DNA of 5,937 bases, taken from the NCBI GenBank assembly GCA_900772715.1, contig CAAGRN010000189.1, forward strand, positions 1 to 5,937, written 5' to 3'. Position 1 is the stretch's first letter. Each line of letters begins with the position of its first letter. The position numbers and the translations under genes are program-made. The notes under the pieces are model-generated. The model did no database searches. It saw nothing but the letters and a program-made list of their open reading frames with translations, and was not told the DNA's origin. The stretch is from an uncultured Subdoligranulum sp. (GTDB lineage: Bacteria; Bacillota_A; Clostridia; Oscillospirales; Ruminococcaceae). Of this stretch, positions 1 to 5,185 are shown piece by piece.

Positions 1-40
1 CCCCTACCGGGAGGTGAATTTATCGGCGGAGCCGTAAGAC

Positions 41-58
41 GGGAGCGGGTGGGCGGGG
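41..58 (+). other. putative G-quadruplex motif
   Basis: Four runs of three or more guanines lie on the plus strand: GGG 41-43, GGG 47-49, GGG 51-53 and GGGG 55-58. The loops are 3, 1 and 1 nucleotides. This fits the canonical G3+N1-7 pattern, and short loops generally favour stable quadruplexes. The same bases form most of the left arm of the long stem at 45-103, so the two folds would compete. The motif match is seen directly; folding and any role are inference. Confidence 0.55.
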
Positions 59-103
59 CGTCAAAAAATGTGTCTTGACGATTTTTTAGCCCTGCCCGTC
101 CGC
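45..103 (+). terminator. plus-strand terminator-like hairpin with an alternative long stem
   Basis: CGTCAA (59-64) pairs perfectly with TTGACG (75-80) across a 10-nt loop and is followed by A and six T (81-87), an intrinsic-terminator layout on the plus strand. It would terminate a gene entering from the left and facing the GH13 gene. A second, larger pairing is possible: 45-59 with 89-103, fifteen pairs in the plus-strand RNA including three G-U wobbles (49-99, 50-98, 55-93). Inside it, AAAAAAT (63-69) can pair with ATTTTTT (81-87). The larger fold would sequester the U-tract. The wobble pairs would be A-C mismatches in minus-strand RNA, so the long stem favours the plus strand. The 6-bp terminator stem is modest, so I am only moderately sure. 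Confidence 0.45.
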
Positions 104-122
104 GATCTTCATCTTTGTGGTT

Positions 123-145
123 CCAAGGGGCGAGCAGCCCCTTGG
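123..145. repeat. perfect 9-bp inverted repeat
   Basis: CCAAGGGGC (123-131) and GCCCCTTGG (137-145) are perfect reverse complements around a 5-nt loop. Neither side is followed by a T-run, so this is not a classical intrinsic terminator on either strand. It is the first of three consecutive hairpins between the plus-strand terminator signal and the GH13 stop codon. Confidence 0.6.
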
Positions 146-153
146 TCGTGGGT

Positions 154-173
154 CCGCTGCGTCGAAACAGCGG
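154..173. repeat. perfect 6-bp inverted repeat
   Basis: CCGCTG (154-159) and CAGCGG (168-173) form a perfect stem with an 8-nt loop. On the plus strand it is followed by CAG and then TTTTCT, a weak T-tract, so a plus-strand terminator role is possible but not convincing. It is the middle hairpin of the three in this gap. Confidence 0.5.
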
Positions 174-185
174 CAGTTTTCTCTG

Positions 186-215
186 GTTCTCTCTTTTGCT
201 GCCAAAAGAGAGAAC
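186..215. repeat. perfect 13-bp hairpin downstream of the GH13 gene
   Basis: GTTCTCTCTTTTG (186-198) and CAAAAGAGAGAAC (203-215) are perfect reverse complements with a 4-nt loop (CTGC on plus, GCAG on minus). The hairpin begins 18 nt beyond the minus-strand GH13 stop codon, where a transcript end is expected, but no T-run follows on either strand. It could be a 3'-end stabilising or processing hairpin, a non-canonical terminator, or part of a dispersed palindromic repeat. The structure is certain; the function is open. Confidence 0.65.
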
Positions 216-233
216 ACAGTCCGGGCAGGCACC

Positions 234-2081
234 TCAATACACCGAAAAATACCCCACGTGTTCGGGGTGGTTTTCCTCTACCAAAACTGTGAACCCGCCG
301 GGGTTGACCTCGGCAAATTTGCCGAACGCCTGCTCGGCAATCAGATGCCGCCCACGGTTCAGGATAATTTCCGCCGTCTGGGTCTTGCCGATGCGGCGGT
401 AATGCAAAACATCGCCCTTGGCGGAAACGATCTCCAACCGCCCGCCGTCAAAGGCATCGCACGCGCGGCGCAGACGTGCCAGCGTCGCCAAGGGTCCGCG
501 CAGCCGCTGCTCGGTGGAATTCCAGTCGTAAAAGGCGCGGTTGAAGGGGTCGCGGTAGCCCTGCATGGCGATCTCGTCGCCGTAATAAATGCATGGTACG
601 CCCGGCAGCGTGTAGATCATCGCATAGCCCAGCAGCAATTTATGCACAGCATCGTCCATTTCCATGGGCGAAATACGGCGCTTGCTCTGCCAGTTGCGGT
701 CCCGCCCGTTGGCAGGCTCGCCCGCAATGGCGGTCAGCGCGCGCTCGGTGTCGTGGGTGGACAGGAAATTCATCGCGCAGTTCAGCGCCGGGGCGGGGTA
801 ATTTTCGCAGATGGACATCAACTCCCCTGCCACGGCGGCGGCGCTTGCCCCGCGCAGGTAGCACAGCGTCGCGTTGCGGAACGGGTAGTTCATCACGCTG
901 TCCAGCCCCTTGCCGCGCAGGTAGGTGCGGCGGCGTCCGAACGCCTCCTTGGTGGTGGCATCCTCCCACACTTCGCCCAGAAGCAGCTTGTCCTCGCCGT
1001 GGGATTTAACGGCAGTACGAATTTTTTCAATAAAATCATCGGGCAGCTCGTCCGCCACGTCCAGCCGGAAACCCGACGCGCCGAGGTTGAGCCACGTGTC
1101 AATGACGCCGCCCTTGCCGCAGACAAACTCCGCATAGGAGGGGTCCTCCTCCTGCACTTCGGGCAGGGTTTCAAAGCCCCACCAGCTGCGGTAGCCGCCG
1201 GGATAGCCCGAATCAAAATCGTACCAGCTGCGGTAGGGGGAGCTGCGGTCACGGTACGCGCCGCCCGGTCCGTAGCGACCTTCGCGGTTAAAATACACCG
1301 AATCCGAGCCGGTATGGCTGAACACGCCGTCCAGAATGATGCGGATGCCCTGCTTGGCTGCCGCCGCGCACAGGGCGGCAAACTCCTCGTTGGTGCCCAG
1401 CAGCGGGTCCGCCTTGAGGTAGTTCGCCGTGTTGTAGCGGTGGTTGGCGTGCGCCTCAAAGATGGGGTTCAGATAGATGCAGGTCACGCCTAAATCACGC
1501 AGGTACGGTAGTTTTTGCTGGATACCCGCAAAATCGCCGCCGTAGTAGTCCATATTCAGGTAGCCGTCGTCCCACTCGGTGGGCCAGAAATACGGCTCGC
1601 CGGTTTTGTCGGCGCGGTAGATGCGGTCGGCAAAGGGCATCGGCTTGTCGGGAACGCCCTCGCAGAAACGGTCGGGGAAGATCTGGTACATCGTACCGTT
1701 TTTGAACCAGTCGGGGGTTTTGAAATCCGGCTCATACACGGTCAGCTGCCAGCAGTCGCCGCCCGTCCAGCTCAGCACGCCCTCGTTGTCCGCGCCGCGG
1801 AAAATTTTGCGGAAATCGGTGTACAAATCAAAGTAGTAGAAGTACAGCCCGGATGTGCCCGGCGCCACCGTGATGCTGAAATGGTTGACCTGCGGGGTCT
1901 GCCCGTCAAAGTGCATACGATAATGCACGGGCTGTTCGCGGTCCTTGGTCAGCACCAGATGCGGGTCCACATAGCCCATTTCCTCCGGCACGGTCAGATG
2001 CAGCGTGACCTCCTGCCCGGCAGGCACCGCACCAAACGGCGTTTTGTAAGCACCATCGTAGCTGTTGAAGTAAATCGACAT
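234..2081 (-). CDS. GH13 alpha-glycosidase (neopullulanase/maltogenic amylase-like)
   Basis: A 615-residue enzyme predicted to hydrolyse alpha-glucosidic bonds in maltodextrins, pullulan-like or branched glucans. No signal peptide is visible, so it is probably cytoplasmic. Residues 1 to about 120 look like the beta-rich N-terminal domain common in this group (CBM34-like, inferred). The TIM barrel starts near MYQIFPDRF (131-139). GH13 motifs are intact: region I DGVFSH (251-256), region II GFRLDVADE with nucleophile D341, region III LLGEVW with acid/base E370, and region IV STHDTE with D444. TLPEV (305-309) sits in the region V position. The last 90 or so residues form a short C-terminal domain. 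The start is ATG at 2081 because AAAGGA lies 8 nt upstream (2090-2095); a longer frame to 2138 would translate the terminator hairpin. It follows glgP on the same strand, suggesting joint glycogen/maltodextrin degradation. Exact specificity (neopullulanase, cyclomaltodextrinase, alpha-glucosidase) cannot be settled from the motifs. Confidence 0.92.
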   Translation of the reverse strand: MSIYFNSYDGAYKTPFGAVPAGQEVTLHLTVPEEMGYVDPHLVLTKDREQPVHYRMHFDGQTPQVNHFSITVAPGTSGLYFYYFDLYTDFRKIFRGADNEGVLSWTGGDCWQLTVYEPDFKTPDWFKNGTMYQIFPDRFCEGVPDKPMPFADRIYRADKTGEPYFWPTEWDDGYLNMDYYGGDFAGIQQKLPYLRDLGVTCIYLNPIFEAHANHRYNTANYLKADPLLGTNEEFAALCAAAAKQGIRIILDGVFSHTGSDSVYFNREGRYGPGGAYRDRSSPYRSWYDFDSGYPGGYRSWWGFETLPEVQEEDPSYAEFVCGKGGVIDTWLNLGASGFRLDVADELPDDFIEKIRTAVKSHGEDKLLLGEVWEDATTKEAFGRRRTYLRGKGLDSVMNYPFRNATLCYLRGASAAAVAGELMSICENYPAPALNCAMNFLSTHDTERALTAIAGEPANGRDRNWQSKRRISPMEMDDAVHKLLLGYAMIYTLPGVPCIYYGDEIAMQGYRDPFNRAFYDWNSTEQRLRGPLATLARLRRACDAFDGGRLEIVSAKGDVLHYRRIGKTQTAEIILNRGRHLIAEQAFGKFAEVNPGGFTVLVEENHPEHVGYFSVY

Positions 2082-2095
2082 AGGTTTGATCCTTT

Positions 2096-2129
2096 GTAAT
2101 AAAAAGCCGTGCCCGCAGGGGCACGGCTT
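2096..2129 (-). terminator. intrinsic terminator after glgP
   Basis: Read on the minus strand, AAGCCGTGCCC (2119-2129) pairs perfectly with GGGCACGGCTT (2104-2114) around a tetraloop, an 11-bp GC-rich stem, followed at once by TTTTTATTA. It starts 16 nt after the glgP stop codon (2146-2148). The GH13 ribosome-binding site (2090-2095) directly abuts the T-tract. It therefore either ends most glgP transcripts or acts as a partial terminator that lowers GH13 expression relative to glgP. Confidence 0.85.
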
Positions 2130-2145
2130 GAGCAGCAATTTTGGC

Positions 2146-4548
2146 TTATTTCACCGGCGTGGCACCCCAGATGTCGCGCGAGTAATCCATAATGGAACGG
2201 TCGGCGCTGAAGATACCGGCGTTGGCGATATTCATCAGGCTCATATGGCTCCACTTCTGCTTGTTGCGGTACAGCTCCTGCAAATCGTGCTGGGCGCGGC
2301 GGTAATCCTTGAAGTCCGCCATGACCATATACGGGTCGGAGTTGCGCAGGTTGCTGGTGATTTCGGTAAAGTTCTCGCCGTTCCAGCCCTTCTCCAGCAG
2401 GTCCAGCACCGCCATAGCGGTGTTGTCACCCTGAATGAAGGCGTTGGGATGGTAGCCCATCCCCTTCAGCGCGTTGACCTCGGGGGTCAGCATACCGAAG
2501 ATGATCTCGTTCTCGTGACCGGCGGCGTCGGCGATCTCCACGTTCGCGCCGTCCAGCGTACCCAGCGTGATCGCGCCGTTCAGCATAAACTTCATATTGC
2601 CGGTGCCGGAAGCCTCGGTGCCGGCCAGAGAGATCTGCTCGGACACTTCGCTGGCGGGCATCAGGCGCTCGGACAGGGTGACGCAGTAATCCTCCAGATA
2701 GACCACGCGCAGCTTGCCGCGCACGGCGGGGTCCTCGTCGATCATCTTGCCCAGCTTGCAGATCATACGGATCATCTGCTTGGCCATATAGTAGCCGGGG
2801 GCAGCCTTGGCGCCGAAGATATAGGTCTTGGGGGTGAACTCGGCGTTGGGGTTGTTTTTCAGATACAGGTACTCGGCAGCGATGTTCAGCGCGTTCAGGT
2901 GCTGGCGCTTGTACTCGTGCATACGCTTGACCTGACAGTCAAAGATGGAATCGGGGTCGATGACCTGACCGGTGGCTTTCTGCAGGTAGTTGGCAAAAAT
3001 CACCTTGTTGGCGCGCTTGACCTTGGCAGCCTTTTCCTGCACGGTCTTGTCGTCCACAAACTTCTCCAGCTTTTTCAGCTCGGAGGCGTCGGTCTTAAAG
3101 CCCTCGCCGATGGTTTCCTCCAGCAGGTCGGTCAGACCGGGGTTGGACGCCAGCAGCCAGCGGCGGTAGGCGATGCCGTTGGTGACGTTGGTGAACGCCT
3201 TGGGCTTGTACAGGAAATAATCGTGGAACACGCTGTCCTTGATGATCTCGCTGTGCAGCTTGGAAACGCCGTTGATGGCGTGGCAGACATAGGCGCAGAT
3301 GTTGGCGGTGCGCACCTGGTTGTCGCCGACGATCGCCATATAGTCGATCTTGCCCTGATCGCCGGGGAATACCTTGGCCAAGTCGGCGCGGCAGCGGCGG
3401 TCCATCTCGCAGACGATCTGCCAGATGCGGGGCAAGGTGGAACGGAAGATATCGGCGTTCCACTTTTCCAGCGCCTCGCTCATAACGGTGTGGTTGGTGT
3501 AGGCGAACACACGACGGCAGATGTCGAAGGCGGCATCCCACTCATAGCTGCACTCATCCAGCAGGATGCGCATCATTTCGGGGATGGCGACGGTCGGGTG
3601 GGTATCGTTGAGCTGGATAGCGACCTTGTCGGGCAGGTTGTCCAGCGTGCCGTACTGGTTCAGGTGGTTCTGCAGAATGTCGGCAATGGACGCAGCCGAG
3701 AAGAAATACTGCTGGCGCAGACGCAGGATCTTGCCCTCGGTGTGGTTGTCGTTGGGGTACAAAATCTTGGAGATCAGCTCGGCAGAGGCAGACTGGCTGA
3801 TGGCAGTGTTGTAGTTGCCGGCGTTGAAGCTGCTCATATCAAAGCTGGGCGCTTTGGCCTGCCACAGGCGCAGCTTGCTGACACCCTCGCTGCCGTAACC
3901 GGCAACGTACATATCGTTGGGAACGGCAATGACGGAGTTGTAGTTTTCGTACTTGACGTGGTGGAAGCCGCCCTCCCACGTTTCAATCGCCTGACCGTCA
4001 AAGCGAATTTCCTGCGCCTGATCGGGGTGGCTCTTGATCCACACCTGGCCGCCGGGCAGCCAGTTGTCGGCGGTTTCCTGCTGCCAGCCGTCCACGATCT
4101 TCTGCTTGAAGATGCCGTACTCGTACAGGATGGAATAGCCGGTGCCGGGGATGCAGTCGGTCGCCATACCGTCCAGATAGCAGGCAGCCAGACGACCCAG
4201 ACCGCCGTTGCCCAGACCTGCGTCCGGCTCACGGTCATAGATGGTGTCGATCTTGATATCCGCATCGGCGAGGACGCTCTCGGCGACCTCGTTCAGACCC
4301 AAGTTGAACAGGCTGGTGCGCAGGCTGCGCCCCATCAAAAACTCCATGCAGAGATAGTAGACCTGCTTTTTGCCCTCGCCCAGCGTTTTAGACTGGAAAC
4401 GTTTCTGTTTGTCGGACATGATCTGGCGGGTAACGCCTGCCAGGCAACGGTAGATCTGGTCGGCAGAGGCCGTGTCCAGCGTGACGTTGCATTCGCTCAT
4501 CAGCTTATCTTTGAGCAGCTTTTCAAACTCGCGCTTCGTGTATTTCAA
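2146..4548 (-). CDS. glgP: glycogen/alpha-glucan phosphorylase
   Basis: A GT35 enzyme that uses phosphate to release glucose-1-phosphate from non-reducing ends of glycogen, starch or maltodextrin, with pyridoxal phosphate as cofactor; cytoplasmic. The 800 residues match the usual bacterial length (about 800). Family landmarks are intact: MEFLMGRSL (68-76), GLGNGGLGRLAACYLD (111-126), NDTHP (314-318), KRMHEYKRQ (541-549), and EASGTGNMKF with the PLP lysine at K653, followed by GTLDGANVEI (663-672). The chosen start is TTG at 4548: GGGAGGAG lies 8 nt upstream (4557-4564), and the protein then begins MKYTKREFEKLL as homologues do. An ATG at 4638 would start upstream of the predicted promoter, so it is rejected. 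A TATAAT promoter lies about 57 nt upstream of the start. Assignment as glgP rather than malP (maltodextrin phosphorylase) is a family-level choice; substrate size preference cannot be read from the sequence. Confidence 0.95.
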   Translation of the reverse strand: MKYTKREFEKLLKDKLMSECNVTLDTASADQIYRCLAGVTRQIMSDKQKRFQSKTLGEGKKQVYYLCMEFLMGRSLRTSLFNLGLNEVAESVLADADIKIDTIYDREPDAGLGNGGLGRLAACYLDGMATDCIPGTGYSILYEYGIFKQKIVDGWQQETADNWLPGGQVWIKSHPDQAQEIRFDGQAIETWEGGFHHVKYENYNSVIAVPNDMYVAGYGSEGVSKLRLWQAKAPSFDMSSFNAGNYNTAISQSASAELISKILYPNDNHTEGKILRLRQQYFFSAASIADILQNHLNQYGTLDNLPDKVAIQLNDTHPTVAIPEMMRILLDECSYEWDAAFDICRRVFAYTNHTVMSEALEKWNADIFRSTLPRIWQIVCEMDRRCRADLAKVFPGDQGKIDYMAIVGDNQVRTANICAYVCHAINGVSKLHSEIIKDSVFHDYFLYKPKAFTNVTNGIAYRRWLLASNPGLTDLLEETIGEGFKTDASELKKLEKFVDDKTVQEKAAKVKRANKVIFANYLQKATGQVIDPDSIFDCQVKRMHEYKRQHLNALNIAAEYLYLKNNPNAEFTPKTYIFGAKAAPGYYMAKQMIRMICKLGKMIDEDPAVRGKLRVVYLEDYCVTLSERLMPASEVSEQISLAGTEASGTGNMKFMLNGAITLGTLDGANVEIADAAGHENEIIFGMLTPEVNALKGMGYHPNAFIQGDNTAMAVLDLLEKGWNGENFTEITSNLRNSDPYMVMADFKDYRRAQHDLQELYRNKQKWSHMSLMNIANAGIFSADRSIMDYSRDIWGATPVK

Positions 4549-4556
4549 AATCGTTT

Positions 4557-4564
4557 CTCCTCCC
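4557..4564 (-). promoter_or_regulatory. strong ribosome-binding site deciding the glgP TTG start
   Basis: Minus-strand GGGAGGAG is close to the full anti-16S complement and sits 8 nt before TTG at 4548. No ATG or GTG is placed at a usable distance in that frame; the codon just before TTG is ATT. This fixes the glgP start at TTG. Confidence 0.75.
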
Positions 4565-4583
4565 TGATTGGTTGCAATACCAG

Positions 4584-4599
4584 TGTGGTTTGCGCCACA
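4584..4599. promoter_or_regulatory. operator-like inverted repeat at the glgP start point
   Basis: TGTGG (4584-4588) and CCACA (4595-4599) form a perfect 5-bp inverted repeat with a 6-nt centre. It covers roughly +1 to +16 of the predicted glgP transcript. That is a usual place for a repressor operator, but it could equally be a small leader hairpin. I could not match it to a known cre or MalR consensus. Confidence 0.3.
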
Positions 4600-4605
4600 G
4601 TACCA

Positions 4606-4634
4606 ATTATAGCCAATCCTTGCCGTTTGCGCAA
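4606..4634 (-). promoter_or_regulatory. sigma-A type promoter of glgP
   Basis: On the minus strand TTGCGC (4629-4634) is followed, after exactly 17 nt, by a perfect TATAAT (4606-4611). Transcription would start near 4599, giving a leader of about 50 nt before the TTG start. The -10 box is consensus; the -35 matches at only the first three positions, as expected for an activated or moderate promoter. An 8-bp palindrome TTGCGCAA covers the -35 box, and another inverted repeat lies at the predicted start point. Confidence 0.7.
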
Positions 4635-4645
4635 GCAAAATTTGC
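4626..4645. promoter_or_regulatory. tandem palindromes over and upstream of the glgP -35 box
   Basis: TTGCGCAA (4627-4634) is a perfect 8-bp palindrome lying on the -35 box. It is followed directly by GCAAA-A-TTTGC (4635-4645), an 11-bp palindrome with one central base. The GCAAA/TTTGC half-site is thus repeated three to four times within 20 bp. GTTTGCGC also occurs twice, at 4588-4595 and 4625-4632. The arrangement suggests a regulator-binding site, but no factor can be named. Confidence 0.35.
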
Positions 4646-4685
4646 CTGTTTCCGAAAGAAATTCCTGATTTTCCTAAAAAAGGTC

Positions 4686-4732
4686 TTTCTTTTGCACCGA
4701 TTTTGTATTACAATAGTTCTAATCCATAAAAT
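4686..4732 (+). promoter_or_regulatory. candidate zapA promoter
   Basis: Two weak possibilities exist on the plus strand. TACAAT (4709-4714) has a good -10 match but only TTTCTT (4686-4691) at 17-bp spacing. TAAAAT (4727-4732) has TTGTAT (4703-4708) at 18-bp spacing. The region is AT-rich compared with its surroundings and sits 60-100 nt before the zapA start, where a promoter is needed because the upstream gene is divergent. I cannot choose between the two. Confidence 0.35.
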
Positions 4733-4789
4733 AGCCCGCCGCGTGTCGGCAAACATTATACACATTTTTGAGAGGAGTTCAATCTTATC

Positions 4790-5185
4790 ATGGGCATGAC
4801 CACTTCCAAGGTGCGGCTGGAAATTTGCGGTTCCAGTTATGTTGTCAACACTACTGAGAGCGCTGAATATATGCAGAATCTGGCGGATCGCCTGAATTTG
4901 GATATGAACGAGCTGATGTCGTCCTCCAAGACGGTCAGCATTACCACCGCCGCCGTGATGACCGCGCTTTCCTACCGCGACGAGCTGGAAAAGGCAAGCG
5001 GCAGCGCCGACAATATGCGCCGCCAAATCAAAAATTATCTGGAGGATGCCGCCACCTCCAAGATGGCAGCCGAGGAGCTGCGCCGTGAAAACGCCAGCCT
5101 GCTGCGCCGCATCGACGAGCTGAAACGCCGCATGAACTACCCCAACGCCGAGCTTGATTCGAAGCCCGAGCCGGACGAGCTGTGA
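4790..5185 (+). CDS. zapA: cell division protein ZapA
   Basis: A 131-residue protein of the ZapA family, which binds FtsZ in the cytoplasm and promotes bundling and stability of the Z-ring. The N-terminal part (KVRLEICGSSYVVNTTES, about 7-24) gives the two beta strands of the family. YMQNLADRLN and the following helix (about 27-60) complete the FtsZ-binding head, and residues about 64-115 are a charged heptad-like helix (RRQIKNYLED, ELRRENASLLRRIDELKRR) expected to form the coiled-coil dimer. The acidic tail ends KPEPDEL. Its length is typical of Clostridia and longer than that of short Bacillus forms. AGAGGAG (4771-4777) lies 12 nt before ATG 4790, slightly long but the best option; ATG 4796 would be farther still. 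It is divergent from glgP and overlaps the next gene by 4 bp. Confidence 0.88.
   Translation: MGMTTSKVRLEICGSSYVVNTTESAEYMQNLADRLNLDMNELMSSSKTVSITTAAVMTALSYRDELEKASGSADNMRRQIKNYLEDAATSKMAAEELRRENASLLRRIDELKRRMNYPNAELDSKPEPDEL

Larger units (their letters stand above)
1..233. other. structured intergenic region without a credible gene
   Basis: I see no convincing coding region here. Short open frames exist, but they have no ribosome-binding site, overlap each other and read through the hairpins. The stretch is dense in secondary structure: a short CGGC-GGA-GCCG hairpin at 24-34, a four-run G-tract at 41-58, a nested hairpin system at 45-103, and perfect inverted repeats at 123-145, 154-173 and 186-215. 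It lies just beyond the stop codon of the minus-strand GH13 gene. The plus-strand terminator-like signal inside it suggests a convergent gene ending near the left edge. One frame ends at TAA 35-37 with the residues PYREVNLSAEP, but eleven codons are too few to call a gene. The region could be a 3'-end/terminator zone or a copy of a dispersed intergenic repeat; only genome-wide comparison can tell. Confidence 0.6.

Noticed and set aside
2..37. Possible C-terminal end of a plus-strand gene (eleven codons then TAA at 35-37), with the terminator-like hairpin downstream.
   Set aside because: Too short to support by sequence alone. A second frame is also open until 78, so the frame cannot be chosen without the sequence to the left.
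68..402. Two small plus-strand open frames (from 68 and 115) crossing the hairpin region.
   Set aside because: They overlap each other in different frames, lack ribosome-binding sites, read through perfect inverted repeats and run into the GH13 gene antisense.
117..1493. Plus-strand reading frame of 458 codons antisense to the GH13 gene.
   Set aside because: It is likewise in register with the GH13 codons and ends at a TTA leucine codon of that gene. It has no ribosome-binding site and starts inside the hairpin cluster.
2081..2138. Longer N-terminus for the GH13 protein starting at ATG 2138.
   Set aside because: The extra 19 residues are encoded by the glgP terminator hairpin, and a proper ribosome-binding site serves ATG 2081.
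2086..4668. Uninterrupted plus-strand reading frame of 860 codons antisense to the whole of glgP.
   Set aside because: It is in exact codon register with glgP, so it stays open simply because glgP uses no TTA, CTA or TCA codons, a consequence of GC-rich codon bias. It has no recognisable domain, and its translation is low-complexity V/G/L/A/H-rich.
4703..4713. TTGTA-T-TACAA palindrome upstream of zapA.
   Set aside because: An 11-bp AT-rich palindrome overlapping a possible -10 box is readily expected by chance and has no second half-site nearby.
4607..5026. Minus-strand reading frame of 139 codons antisense to zapA.
   Set aside because: It overlaps the well-supported zapA and its promoter region, has no family resemblance, and is explained by codon bias.
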